A stretch of DNA of 64,000 bases from Phytophthora colocasiae. Its lineage: Eukaryota; Oomycota; Peronosporomycetes; Peronosporales; Peronosporaceae. The stretch is from NCBI GenBank assembly GCA_018806915.1, contig JAGKQI010000090.1:1550001-1614000 (forward strand). The letters are read 5' to 3'. Made by a program: the position numbers and the translations under genes. Numbering within the stretch: position 1 is the first letter of the stretch; each line of letters starts with the position of its first letter. The notes under the pieces are model-generated. The model saw only the letters and a program-made list of their open reading frames with translations, was not told the DNA's origin and did no database searches. Positions 9,779-20,997 of this stretch are shown in pieces.

Positions 9779-10906
9779 ATGGGGATCTCGCTCAAACACG
9801 TGAGCTTCGTCATGCTTGTGCTGCAGAACACGGCGCTTTCCATTGTGTCCAAGTACTCGCGCGCCACCGCCGGACCAAAGTACCGTCCTAGTTCCGTCGT
9901 TCTACTCGTGGAGATGCTCAAGTTCTTGCTGTGCTACCTGATGCTGCTCAAGACCAAACGCGGCGACGTCCCTGCGTCCATTCAAACACTGCAGGTTGAA
10001 GTGTTTGCAGACAGGAAAGGGCTCACGAAGATGGCGGTACTCGCTTTCCTCTACGCTCTACAGAACATGTTCGCCCTTGTCGCCTATGACTACGTGGACG
10101 TGGCCACGTACCAGATCGTGTACCAACTCAAGATCATTACCACCGCCATGTTTATGATCGTCTTGCTGCATCGCCGCTTCAGTATCGTGCAGTGGTGTGC
10201 CATGGTGGCGCTGATGGCTGGCGTTGCCATCTGTTCCTACTCGCGACTACCGAGTGCATCGCAACACACTGACGAAGCGGTGAGCAGCAAGAGATTCATC
10301 GGCATCTGCATTATGGTTGGACTGGCCATCAACTCCGGTCTCGCTGCAGCGTACTTCGAGCGCGTCATGAAGTCGCACAAGGCTGTGCAGACCCAACAGA
10401 CTCTGGACCCACTGTGGACGCGAAACCTGCAGCTATCCGCCATCTCTGTGGGCGTCACGTTATTTGACCTGGTGCGCAACTTCGGAGAGGTGTGGACGAA
10501 CGGATTCTTCCACGGTTTCCACCCGTCGGTCTTCGCAGTCATCTTCCTGCAGGCTGTCGGCGGACTCACGATCGCTGCTGTCGTGCGCTACTCGGACAAC
10601 ATCGTCAAGAACTTCGGCACGTCCTTCTCGCTCATCTTCTCCTGCATCATCTCCAACTACATGTTCGACCAGACAGCAACCTTCTCTTTCTACTTCGGCG
10701 TCTTCCTCGTCGTGGGCTCCGTGTTTGTCTACGGTGACAGTCGCTTTGCCATCAAACCTGTGGCTGCTAAAAAGGAGCGGCGATCCACAACGGATGGTCT
10801 GGCGCACGAAATTGCCATCGACACCAAGAGTTCGCAGGTGATGCATTCGGGAGGACGACACTTTGTTGCGAGGTCTGTGCAAACATTCAACGTATTATGC
10901 GTTTAG
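9779..10906 (+). CDS. Nucleotide-sugar transporter, SLC35A-like (UDP-galactose/UDP-GlcNAc type)
   Basis: 375 residues, single exon, starting at the ATG MGISLKHVSFVML. Ten hydrophobic segments, with family motifs NMFALVAYDYVDVATYQIVYQLKI (Golgi transporters have a very similar YQ..YQLKI segment), a long loop QTQQTLDPLWTRNLQLS, NGFFHGFH, and GGLTIAAVVRYSDNIVKNF. The latter corresponds to the GGL..A.V.KY.DNI.K.F signature of UDP-galactose and UDP-N-acetylglucosamine carriers. It probably acts in the Golgi, feeding sugars to glycosyltransferases. The hydrophilic tail is short. Convergent with the methylesterase gene, whose stop lies 84 bp away. Confidence 0.9.
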   Translation: MGISLKHVSFVMLVLQNTALSIVSKYSRATAGPKYRPSSVVLLVEMLKFLLCYLMLLKTKRGDVPASIQTLQVEVFADRKGLTKMAVLAFLYALQNMFALVAYDYVDVATYQIVYQLKIITTAMFMIVLLHRRFSIVQWCAMVALMAGVAICSYSRLPSASQHTDEAVSSKRFIGICIMVGLAINSGLAAAYFERVMKSHKAVQTQQTLDPLWTRNLQLSAISVGVTLFDLVRNFGEVWTNGFFHGFHPSVFAVIFLQAVGGLTIAAVVRYSDNIVKNFGTSFSLIFSCIISNYMFDQTATFSFYFGVFLVVGSVFVYGDSRFAIKPVAAKKERRSTTDGLAHEIAIDTKSSQVMHSGGRHFVARSVQTFNVLCV

Positions 10907-10989
10907 AATTAGAGGCCAATTGGCTACCTCCCAACATACTTGTAAGCCTCGACGAGGCAACAATTACACAGCAATGTATCTGCAAGCAT

Positions 10990-12300
10990 TTACTGAGGCG
11001 GGAGCTTATTCGGATGGACAGTGTGGTGAACCTCCTCCTTCGGGATCATCGCACGTGCTTTCGCGAGGCGCTCCGCCAAGAGCGTGTCTTTACTGGACTG
11101 CTGGGGTACACCGTTGGGGCCAAAGATGTTGCCGCTAATGCCACGCGCACAGCGGCTAGAGAACTCGGAGATTGCATTAACCACCTCGTGCGGACAATCT
11201 TCCTGAATCGCGTGACCCGATGAATACATGAGTCTCATCTCATATTTGCCCATCATTTGGCCTCGCATGAGCTCAGTGTCTAGACGGTCTGATCCTGCCA
11301 AGACCAATACTTTGGCTTCCTTTAGCGACAAAAACTGTTTCGAGAGACCAACGAACCAATCTACAATGGAGAGCATGCTTTAATATGACACCACGAGGAG
11401 CATACGAGAGTGGGGGCTTACCATGCCAGTACTTTGAACTGCTAGCCAGATCCGTCTTCCACACCAGAGAGCCATCCTCAAGTTGTTTTAACTGCGAAGG
11501 AATTGAAACTTCTACTGCCTCTTGATTGTGGACAGTGCCGCTGTGCACCGCCCAGTGGATCGCATCTTTGTAGGAACGGAAGCGAGACGGACGCCTGTCA
11601 AGGATGGCACCCATGTGCTTCAGCGATGCCAAGGCTGTGCCTTCTACCACATCAATCACCATCACACCCACTAGAGACGGCACTTTTTCAGTAGCAGCAA
11701 CACGAACTGCAAGTGCACCGCCCAGACTGGACAGTAATATAGTAGGTGTGAGATCAACTCTTCGTTCAAATCTACTGCAATAATGAAGCACGTACCTGTG
11801 GCCGACAATGATGGTCTGGGGATTCTCTGAGTCAGGAGCTCCGTCAGTCTTTGGAGCCATGGGTGGGACCACGCGGTCTAGAATCTGCAGCGTGTCTTGA
11901 ACGAGTGTGTCAATGGACAAGTCGTCGTCGTGACTCGTGTGGGTCTGGCCGTGGCCACGCAGGTCAAAAGCGTGCACTGTACACGTTTCCTTCAGCATCG
12001 CCTACACAGAACAACAAGTGAGCGCATGGACAACAAATCCTGCATTTTACTCGGTTAATTACCGTCGCAAGACACCAGGTCATGGACGTGTAGCCTCCGC
12101 CATGTAGCAGCACCACGTGCGGGCCCTGAGAACCAGCTCGATACACGCGGAAAGTCTTCAAGCAGAGAGAACAGTCGTTAAGACACGCTAAGAATACTAT
12201 GTATTACTGTTCTACTGACGTCTCCATTGGGGAGCAACAGGTCCTCCTTCGAGTCGAAGTACTTGGCCCACACGTCGTCGTAATTCTCGTTAGCGCTCAT
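10990..12300 (-). CDS. PPME1: Protein phosphatase methylesterase 1
   Basis: Five exons on the complement: 12220-12300, 12063-12155, 11796-12001, 11422-11726, 10990-11360; 351 residues. Alpha/beta hydrolase that removes the C-terminal methyl ester from the PP2A catalytic subunit. Visible motifs are TFRVYRAG, the oxyanion stretch LLHGGGYTSMTW, AFDLRGHGQT, the nucleophile elbow GHSLGG (the Ser codon spans the intron between exons 3 and 4), MVIDVVEGTAL, and a C-terminal SSGHAIQED holding the catalytic His. A KYWHDWFVGLS segment matches the family's YWDGWFRGLS. It lacks the long acidic insert of vertebrate PPME1. Its terminal 35-40 residues are basic and specific to this protein. Confidence 0.92.
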
Positions 12301-12698
12301 CGTCGTGTCTTGTGAATGCAGGTTTTGTTAAGTATCCGTTCTGTAATTGGTTAAAATAAAGACTGCTGTCCATTCGCTGAAAAACAGAATGTCTTCAACC
12401 TTTACTTAAAGCCGCAATTTCCAACGTCAAAAAAAACATGTTGGTAGTACTGTTTCAATAATATGAGACATTTCCCTTTCATTAGAGCCGCGTACGTGTT
12501 CGTGTCCAGCGCACCATAGGGAAAGTCTCACATGGCGCAGTCGGTCGACCCCAGTGCGCCATGCCACTGATATCGTCGACCACGACTCGCGCACCACCTG
12601 GTGAGGGCAGAGGGAGAGAGGCAGCTCGGTCTGCTTGAAGGTCTCAGCACTGACGTCTTGGGGCTGGTCATAGCCACATCCTTAAGTAAGCAAAGAGA
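12301..12698. other. Divergent intergenic region
   Basis: Nearly 400 bp between the divergent PPME1 and membrane-protein genes. No coding evidence. AT-rich near PPME1, GC-rich near 12580-12660; it presumably contains both promoters. Confidence 0.45.
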
Positions 12699-13520
12699 AT
12701 GGCTGCGCTGGCCGATCAGGAAGCTTCAGGGCCGGGGCTCATCGAGTTCTCCAGCGACATGCGCGACCTGAGGTCCGTTGTGAGCGACGAGTATGGCACC
12801 TTCGAGGTGTCAGTGATCGAGGTCGAGTCCGAGTTCGAGATGGCACGAAACAAACGTGGCCTCGATATGTGCGAGCGAGTCTGCAATACGTGCTCCGAGG
12901 AGTGCCTCTTCGTGTGGCTTCTACTATCCGCGCCGTTCCAGCTCATGACGTACAAGACGCTGTTGTTCCACGCTGCGAACTTCGTCTTCTCGGTGGTCGC
13001 ACTCCTGGTCGTCGTTGTACTGTACGTTACCAAGCTGCCGTTGTCTCTTGTCACTGCCTGCGTCAATAGATTCCGTCGCACGGAGACTCGAGTGTTACGT
13101 GGTCTGCTGCAATTGGACTGTGCGTTGTTCAACTTTGTGTCGCCTCCAGGGGAGCGTGTTACAGTCTACGGTCCGTCCGTCCGCATGCAGCAGGAGGAGG
13201 GACTCTACGGCATCTACGCACAGCTCTACTTCGGTGGAGTGAAAGTAGTGGCTACAGGTGTCCCTGGAGCGATTGCAGCGCTCATGTTTGTCTGGTCGCT
13301 GCAGAACATTTTCGCTATGACGATGCAGCTTGGTGGCGAGTCCGAGCCTGAAGCGAACCCCATTAATGGCCACTCACTGAGCGCCCCGCACGAACTGGAC
13401 GTGATGACGGTCGTTGCAATTGTAGCCATCTACGCCTGCGTGCTGCTCCTGCACGTCTTCGCCTTCATCTCTCGGCAGTTCACCATCTTCTTCTGCTCGC
13501 AGTATCTGCTCTACGTTTGA
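12699..13520 (+). CDS. Unknown multi-pass membrane protein
   Basis: 273 residues from the ATG MAALADQEASG, one exon. I do not recognise a family. The first 65 residues are acidic and soluble and contain a Cys cluster (MCERVCNTCSEECLF). A strongly hydrophobic block follows (FVWLLLSAPFQL, then FVFSVVALLVVVVLYV), probably two helices. Two further helices appear at residues about 185-210 (GVPGAIAALMFVWSLQNIF) and 232-262 (VMTVVAIVAIYACVLLLHVFAF). No signal peptide is seen. The coding nature is supported by length, membrane-segment periodicity and an ordinary ATG. It may be oomycete-specific. Confidence 0.7.
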   Translation: MAALADQEASGPGLIEFSSDMRDLRSVVSDEYGTFEVSVIEVESEFEMARNKRGLDMCERVCNTCSEECLFVWLLLSAPFQLMTYKTLLFHAANFVFSVVALLVVVVLYVTKLPLSLVTACVNRFRRTETRVLRGLLQLDCALFNFVSPPGERVTVYGPSVRMQQEEGLYGIYAQLYFGGVKVVATGVPGAIAALMFVWSLQNIFAMTMQLGGESEPEANPINGHSLSAPHELDVMTVVAIVAIYACVLLLHVFAFISRQFTIFFCSQYLLYV

Positions 13521-13678
13521 GGAGAGAAGCTGTATAGAGACCATCATTCCGACACATCAGTATATTTTATTCTTGTCAACTATATCTGATGTGGCCCACA
13601 CCAATCAAACGTCCCCCTTTAGAATTGAGGCCTTCAGTATGAAAAATACTGGCGCGTACGAGTCTGGAAGATCGAGAG

Positions 13679-16600
13679 ATGGAGCACGGGCGCAAGGGCC
13701 TCACACTCATCAGCGAGCGGGCGCTGCACCACTGGTCGGACAACGGCCGCTCCGACGTGTACGTAGCGCGGCTTCAGCCTCTAATTCGCCGCACAACTGA
13801 CGCTTTCTCCTCTGCAGCCGGACGCACTTAACACGCGCTATTAGTGATTTTAACACCCAGGAAACAGACTCGGGTGGGTTTTAACGGTTTCTTTTACTTG
13901 TTATTACATTTTAACACTAATACTTGGTGCTGTAGACCTATCGCGTCTGTTGTACGAGCTGGTGTGGGTCGTTCTACATGCTAAACTGACCAAGCAGGAG
14001 GTTCTGGGGCTCCTGAAGGAAATAGAGCTGACTAAATACCCCAAGGTCTGCGACCTGTTAACAGATCTGCTCTGGGTCACAGCCAATGAGGTGGAGGCGA
14101 ATGAACGAGGCCATGAACGCCACACGTCACGAGAGTGGCGCAACCTTTCTGCTCTTGTGAAGGCCATTGCAGACGAGAAACTCCTGTCACTTGTGCACCT
14201 CAAGGGGTCGCTGGAGTTTGATCTGCTACATGATGCAGAGCTGGTGCAGGAGCCACAACTTCTGGCGAAGAAGATGATCCGTATCAATACGAAGACACTG
14301 TACACACAGACCAAGTACAATCTGCTGCGGGAAGAGACCGAGGGCTTTTCCAAAGTACTATGTCTGCTGCATACAGGTGTAACCAAGAGCCAACTGGAAG
14401 CCACGAGGACAGACTTGATAGCACTCATTGGCTTCTTTGATCTGGACGCCAACCGAGTATTGGACTTGGTACTGGATGCCTACGAGATGCACCCGAGAAA
14501 TGACTGCTTTGCGGATCTTCTGAGCATTTTCAAGCGGGAAAGTTTGCCACATATTATGGGCTTTAAGTTCCAGTTCTACAAACGGGATCCGCCTGCTGTA
14601 GAAGACCTCACGACGCCTCGATCACTCTATAGACTAGCTGCCACTTTGCTAAATAAGGGCCTTCTGGAGCTTGATGCTCTCCTACCCCACTTGGCCCCGT
14701 CTCGCCAAGAAATCGTCAAGGCATCTGCGGAGCATGAAAAGGAACTGATCAAGAAGGCAGGATCGTTTGGCCAAATTAGCCTCGCTGCTAAGAAGGATTC
14801 CGACAAGGGGGAGAGCGAGGATGCAGCAGCAGCTGTTGCCGAGAAGCGCAAGAAGGATGCAGAGCACAACCAGGTGTATGGTCTGATTATTGGTCTTTTG
14901 GAGATTGGCGCACGAGAACGAGCTTTTGACATGATCGCGTGGTTCCAGAAGAAGGGCGTGAACCCTCTCGCATTTACACCTCTAACAACGGAGCTTTGTG
15001 CTGTCGTGAATGCGATGGTTGAAGATGTGTATGCATCGCTGTCATTGCGCGGCCTTCAGCTGGTTTGTGCAATGAGCAATGTGTCGACTACTCTCACGAA
15101 GACATCACCTCTATCAAGTACGCGCAATCACTACATTCGTCGTGTGGCCACACTAGCAGACTGCGTGACTGAAGTTTTCCCCATAGTGGACATGATCGGT
15201 CCCCAACTGTACCATGACCAGTTCCTGTTCGTTAAATTGCTACGAATTGTCGGCAAATTAGTCGACGATCACACCAAGAAAGCCACCGATTCTGCAAACA
15301 AGGACTTTAAAGATACTGCGATCCTGGACAAGGTCAAGTCGCTTCTGACGAACGCGTTTCTTCCAGCGATGTCTCTCCAGGAATGCAACCCAAGTACGTC
15401 ATTTTTAGTGTGGGATTTGGTCAAGGGCTTGCCATGCGATGAGCGCTATCGAATGTACCTACACTGGTTCGAGGCATACGATAAATACCCGGAACTGCGC
15501 CTAAAGGAAGCAGAGGTGGTGCAGAGTACGCGTGGCGTCATGCGACGGCTTACAGCAGACCGAGCGAAGCTGTCAGCTCGCAGTCTGACTCACGTGGCGC
15601 ATTCAAACCCATTGATTGTGTTCCGCACCATGCTACGACAGATCCAGTCGTATGATAACCTGATCCAGCCCGTGGTGGATTCCTTCAAGTTCGTTACGCC
15701 GTTAGGAATGGACGTGCTATCGTTTGTTCTCGTGAGTGAACTATCAAGGCAGCAAAAGTCGATGAAATCAGACGGCACCCACGTCTCCCTTTGGTTGACA
15801 TCACTTGCGAATTTCTCGGGTAGCTTCTACCGCAAATATCCCACCGTGGAGCTAGCAGGTCTCATGCAGTATCTCATTCAGCGTCTCCAGAACTGGGCGT
15901 CTGTTGACCTCGTTGTGCTTAGTGAACTGCTGACTAAGATGGGTTCGTGCTTGAGCTTGGAGGACATTTCGGTGAGCCAACTGGAAGCCCAGGCTGGTGG
16001 CCCACACCTCTGGTACGAGCCAACAGATCCAAAGTTCCAGAACCGTCGAGCCATCCCGAAACTGCGCGATGCTTTGATCAAGAGAAATCTGGCGTTGCCA
16101 TTGTGTATCTTGATCTGTCAGATGCGCAGTCGCATTGAATATCACGAAGACAGAGAGCTCCCCCATCTGAAGCTGCTTGGACGTGTCTTCGATACGTGTC
16201 AGCTCACACTCAGCCAGCTGCTGCAGTTCCTCAGTGGAGTGGTAGACCCATTGGTATACCGAAAAATGCTGCCATCTATCACGACGCTTGTCCGCGACTA
16301 TAACGTACAGCCGGAGCTAGCCATGTCACTGTGTCGTCCGGCAATGCGCAGTGACGACCCAGTACTTCAGACTGCCCCACGGGGTGTGCACGCCACTGGC
16401 GGTTCGAACACAGCGAGCAACGGAGCGGCATCCAACGGATCGACAGCCAACTGTTCATCTAATGATGAAAAATGTTGGTACATGTACAACGCCGACTTCC
16501 TTAACGACATCAATTACGCCCTGCGAATTAACAAAGAACCTGACAGCAAGCCGGAGGACCCTTTTGCTGGATTAACACCGGAACTGTACGCAACATTCTG

Positions 16601-19018
16601 GGGCTTGAAGCTGTACGATATCCACATCCCGTTCCAACAGTATGAATCCGAGATTCTGCGTCTACGTAACTCCGTCTCTTCTGGTGCTAACGCGTCGCTG
16701 AGTGCAAGCGAGCGGAAGAAGCTGAAGGAAAAAACAACTCAGATGATTGACGTACTGACCACGGAGCAGAAGGACCAGGTGGCACACCGCAAGCGGGTGT
16801 ACGAGCGGCTGGACAAGATGAAGGGGAAGTTCTTCAAGGACGAACCGAACAACCGCAAGACTGCGATCGATGAGCTACTGCAGAAGTGTGTGATCCCACG
16901 GGCTCTCATCTCGCCTGAAGACGCGCTGTTTACTGCCAAGTTTATGGAGCGTCTTCACTCGTTTGCTACGCCCCAGCTGAATACTCTACAGTACATCCAC
17001 AAGGTAAACCTCAAGATCTCCGCGATTGTTTTGTGCGCTACGGAGCGTGAGGCGAGCAACTTCGGTATTTTCATGAAGGAGACGCTGGGTCTTATTTTGC
17101 GCTGGTATCAAAACGGTGCAACGTACGATGAAGAAGCGATTCACGGCAAGATAGGCATGAGCTTGGATCTGAATGATGACAAGAAGCGTCTTGCTCACCG
17201 CCAGTTCAAACAAGCGTACGGTGGCTGGCACAAAGAATTAGAGCTCGTGTACACAACGGCGCTTTCGAGTGGCGAGTATATGCCCATCCGTAACACGCTT
17301 GTGGTTCTTACGAAGCTCATCGACGTGTTCCCGGCAGGCCGTGGAACGGCTGAATTGATTCTGGGGATTGTGGAAAAGCTGACGAACGAAGACCGTGAGG
17401 ATATCAAGATCATGGCCAAGCGATACTTTGCTCTACTGACGAAGCGTAAGTCGTCACTTATTGACGACAAGTTACTGCGCACCCGCAACACCCCACTAAA
17501 ATCTTCTACTACAGCGAAGCCCAACAGCGAGAAAAATGCGACGGACCCTGTGGATGAAGAAGAGAAGGATGACGACAAGCGCAGCCAAAGCAGGAGTGAA
17601 AGCTCCACAAAGCCAGCGCTGAGCCGTGTGGAAAGTCAAGAACTGGAAAGTGGGGAGATTGTGATGGGAAAAAGCAGCAACTCCAACAACGACAGTAATC
17701 CAGCGAGGAAGCCGCGAGACACAGAACGAAGTCGTGGAGACCGGAATCGGAATAACCGTGGAGGACGGGGTGTTTCGGCCGACCCTCCTCATGACCGTCG
17801 CGATCGTGGAGACCGTGAAGAACTTGAAGATCGTCGCGACAGCTCGGTTGAGCCCCGTAAAAGTGAAGAACGGCGCGGTCGTCGAGACAACCGTGAACAT
17901 GATAATTCCCCTGTCCCAAGTGGACGCGGTAACTCCATTAACAACCGGGTGAATGATTCACGCGAGCGCAGCGGGTCTGCATCTCGCAAACATGACAGAT
18001 CTCCAGCTCCACGCCGCAGTCGATCAGGAGATCGTGCCGATGATCGTGGTAATAACAATGATAACCGTCGCTCCTCTCGTGAACGTGAACGCGGGCGCGA
18101 ACGGGGTCAAGCTAACCGCGGTGGAAGAGGTGAAGGAGATCGTAGAGGACGTGGCGAACGCGAAGGAAGCACACACCAAAGCAGCCGCAGTCGTAGCCAT
18201 GAACGTCATGAACGCAACCCGCGAAACCGCGGCTCGATCCACGGCCGTGAAGACATCGAGGCAACCAACTCAAAAAGACCAGAAGCGTCAAGGCTAAGCC
18301 CAGCACGGAATGAAGACGCCACTAAAGATTCTGGGACCTCACCGGCGCCAGACCGAGACTTCGAGTCGAGTAAACCGAACCGAGGAATGAGATTAGAGCG
18401 CGAATCTGAATCTCCCGCCCCGGAAGGTAACCGCAAGAGAGCACGACCTGCAGAGCAATCGGAAGCAGCATTGCGTCGTCAACTTACAGCTGAAAAGGAG
18501 GCAAAGGCAAAGGAGCAGCAGCAATCTGGAGAGCGCAATAGCAACAGACCCTCAGGGCGTGAGCGCATGCGGCCTCCCCTTCCTTCTCCGACGACAGCAC
18601 CAACTGGAAGATCTTCGCCGACGGGATCTGGAACGCCAACTGGAGGCGCCAGGAAGATTGTGTCGCTGGTGTCTTCGTCCCGGAAGCGTGAGCGTGAGTC
18701 AACGAATGAGGGCGAGGCGCCTACTGGTAACGCACCGGAAGGAAAACGACGTCGTGATGGGGGCAATGGACATGAGGAAAAGCGCAAACGGAAGAATAAG
18801 GGTGGCAATGGCGATGGCAACAAGGGCAACAGCCAGCAGCAACGTGACCAAGCGTAAGTACTTTTGCGATGCTGTGGTGGAGGATCAAGTTCTAACATCT
18901 CTTTCACTTTAACAGACGTGGACGTCAGGACCGTGGTGGACGCAACGGAGGTGGCAATGACAACCGTCGACGTGACCGCAATGATAATGATAACAACAAC
19001 CGTGGGGGTCGCCGGTAG
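13679..19018 (+). CDS. THOC2: THO complex subunit 2
   Basis: Four exons: 13679-13758, 13818-13873, 13936-18853, 18916-19018; 1718 residues. THOC2 is the large scaffold of THO/TREX, which couples transcription to mRNA packaging and export. The N-terminus (ALHHWSDNGRSDV) mirrors the human EWIKNWEKSGRGEF region. Further landmarks are LFYKQQKFNLLREE-like TLYTQTKYNLLREET, HILGFKFKFY-like HIMGFKFQFYKRD, LSHSNPTILF-like VAHSNPLIVF, ELYATFWGLKLYDI, and GEYMPIRNTLVVLTKL, covering the Tho2 N, middle and C domains. From residue about 1190 the tail is low complexity, rich in Arg/Asp/Ser/Gly and Lys, and ends in GGNGD and RGG-like repeats that suit RNA binding. Exon 2 (56 nt) is needed to join the N-terminal motif in frame. 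Confidence 0.93.
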
Positions 19019-19166
19019 AACGAAGGTCCAATCCCTTTGACAAAGGAGCACAAACATTATTCATCCATAGCAGTAGCGAGTGAGGTAAATCAACAAGAAG
19101 TCCCCAGCATCCGTCTCGTACACGAAAAGGTACCGCCACAAATCAATCGCCGGACCAAGTCTCAAC

Positions 19167-20141
19167 ATGGCGCTGCGTCGGCTTGCACTCGTGTTTCCAG
19201 GCCAGGGCAGTCAGCGCGTGGGCATGGGCAAGGACTTGCTTGCGGATTGGCCGCGTATCGTGGGCGACGTGCTGGAAGAGGCTAGTGAGGCCACAGGGCT
19301 CAGTCTGCAGCGTCGGATGACGGAAGGTCCAGCTGAAGAGCTTACGCCCACGCACGTGGCTCAACCGGCGCTGCTGTCGATGTCAATGGCCGTACTGAGA
19401 GTTTTACAGCATGAAACAGAGCTACCACCTGTGCACTTCGCCTTGGGCCACTCGCTGGGCGAGTATTCGGCTTTGGTAGCTGCTGAGGCTATCGAGTTCG
19501 CAGACGCTGCACGTCTCGTACATCGCCGTGGCTTGGCCATGCAGCGAGCGGTAGCTCCTGGTGTTGGAGCGATGGCTGCGCTCATGCCTGTTAAACCCGA
19601 AGACGCTGAGTCTTTGTGCCAAGAATCTGCTGCGAGCACGGGCAAAGTATGTCAAGTGGCCAACTACAACTCAAGCAAGCAGACGGTAATCAGCGGTGAC
19701 GCGCAGGCTGTGGAAGCAGCTATTGCTCAAGCGAAAGCCACTAAGAAGGCTCGGCGTGCGGTGCTTTTGGACGTGAGTGCACCATTCCACTGCTCACTGA
19801 TGGAACCTGCCAAGTTGGAGCTGCATGAGCACCTGGACGAGTTACTACGTGACGGGAAGCTACACGAACCTAAGGTGCCTGTTATTTGGAACGTGGAGGC
19901 CCAAGCGACGTCCAAGACGCCCGAGGAAATCGCACAGACATTGGAGAAGCAAGTGGTACACGCCGTACGCTGGAGCGATAGTGTTGACTACTGCCTGGAC
20001 CAGAATGTTGATCACTTCCTGGAACTGGGCGTCGGCGGTGTTCTTGGAGGACTTATCCGACAGCAGTCCGGTACGAAAGATGTTTTAACCACGAGCTGCG
20101 GCACGACAGACGAGATTAAAGCGTTCCTGAAGCAGCACTAG
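19167..20141 (+). CDS. Malonyl-CoA:ACP transacylase, probably mitochondrial
   Basis: 324 residues, single exon, start MALRRLALVFPGQGSQRVG. It transfers malonyl from CoA to acyl carrier protein in type II fatty acid synthesis. Family features are the GQGSQ loop at residues about 12-16, the nucleophile elbow GHSLGEYSALVAAEA (Ser near 93), an Arg-bearing LVHRRGLAMQRA helix (near 117), APFHCSLM with the catalytic His (near 210), and NVEAQ and GVGGVLGGL near the end. The N-terminus is short and basic (MALRR) and the FabD core starts immediately, so the targeting peptide would be minimal. Mitochondrial location is inferred from eukaryotic MCAT. Confidence 0.93.
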   Translation: MALRRLALVFPGQGSQRVGMGKDLLADWPRIVGDVLEEASEATGLSLQRRMTEGPAEELTPTHVAQPALLSMSMAVLRVLQHETELPPVHFALGHSLGEYSALVAAEAIEFADAARLVHRRGLAMQRAVAPGVGAMAALMPVKPEDAESLCQESAASTGKVCQVANYNSSKQTVISGDAQAVEAAIAQAKATKKARRAVLLDVSAPFHCSLMEPAKLELHEHLDELLRDGKLHEPKVPVIWNVEAQATSKTPEEIAQTLEKQVVHAVRWSDSVDYCLDQNVDHFLELGVGGVLGGLIRQQSGTKDVLTTSCGTTDEIKAFLKQH

Positions 20142-20285
20142 ACGGCCTTGGTTGTATACCACTCGAAAGTCAACTAGATAAAGAGTAAAACCTGCTCATT
20201 TGTTGGCGTTTTCTGCAACTTTAGTTTCCCCAGACCCCTTGTTTTACAGTCCGAGGACAAGAAAACACCAGGGTAAGTTTTTTTT

Positions 20286-20773
20286 TTACTCCTCCTCATC
20301 CAGCACCGGCGGCTCGCCGATCTCGCTGGCCTTGAAGGAAAAGCGCTTGCCCAAAGGTCCACTTGGGCGTCTCACAAGGAACTCCGTACCTGCGCGCTTA
20401 GCCAGCGCCTCCTCCCTACGTGAAACAAACAGTATTGATTTAGCAACAATTTTCATCAGTTGAGACCAAATGAAACATTCCCTACCTGGCGAAGACCTCT
20501 GAGTCTGTCTCGGGAGCGTTGGTCAGTCCCAGGTACAGCACAATGGGGCCGCCCAGCATACCCATGTAAGCCGAGTACTCCCAGCCCTTGCGCTCAAACT
20601 TGTGCGTGGCCTGGACAAGACGAGAATTAAGAAAACAAGTATTTCCTAAGAGAAATGAAACGACGCACATTGTTGGTGAGCATCGCAGTCTCAGGCATGT
20701 GCACATGGGCCTTGGCGTGGCTAGCGAAGCCTCGGGCGCCCAGCAGGCGCACACAGCGGGTCACGGGCTGCAT
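20286..20773 (-). CDS. Small single-pass mitochondrial protein, possibly a respiratory-complex accessory subunit
   Basis: Three exons on the complement: 20669-20773, 20486-20610, 20286-20415; 119 residues. The N-terminus MQPVTRCVRLLGARGFASHA is Arg/Ala-rich and acid-free, like a mitochondrial presequence. A central WEYSAYMGMLGGPIVLYLGL segment is a likely transmembrane helix. The C-terminal part REEALAKR...PPVLDEEE is charged and probably soluble. The size and layout recall accessory subunits of complex I (NDUFB11/ESSS type), but I see no decisive motif and do not assign a name. The gene is convergent with the MCAT gene, 144 bp apart. Confidence 0.6.
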
Positions 20774-20997
20774 CGTTCGAGTCTCAAGGTGGCGTCTGCG
20801 CCGCACAATCCGCCGGAATGAGGGGACAGTTTAGACAGTTGATTTGATTGGATAAAATCAAATGTATTATGGTTAGTTAGGGTAGAGGACACTTTAGTCC
20901 GGACAAGCGATACTGGAGCTCACTATGGAAAATGTCTGTCTGGACCACCAGCACAGGAAAATGACTGTAGCCATATCCTAATGTTGAAGTGGTCTCT

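Noticed and set aside
13573..13800. Alternative first exon of THOC2 in the frame of 13639 (MKNTGAYESGRSRDG)
   Set aside because: The other frame, starting at 13679, matches the conserved THOC2 N-terminus and joins in phase through a 56-nt exon.
17496..18306. Several antisense frames in the THOC2 tail
   Set aside because: They are mirror images of the Arg/Asp repeats on the coding strand.
20286..20773. Calling this gene a named complex I subunit
   Set aside because: Only presequence-like end and one membrane helix are visible; no diagnostic motif.
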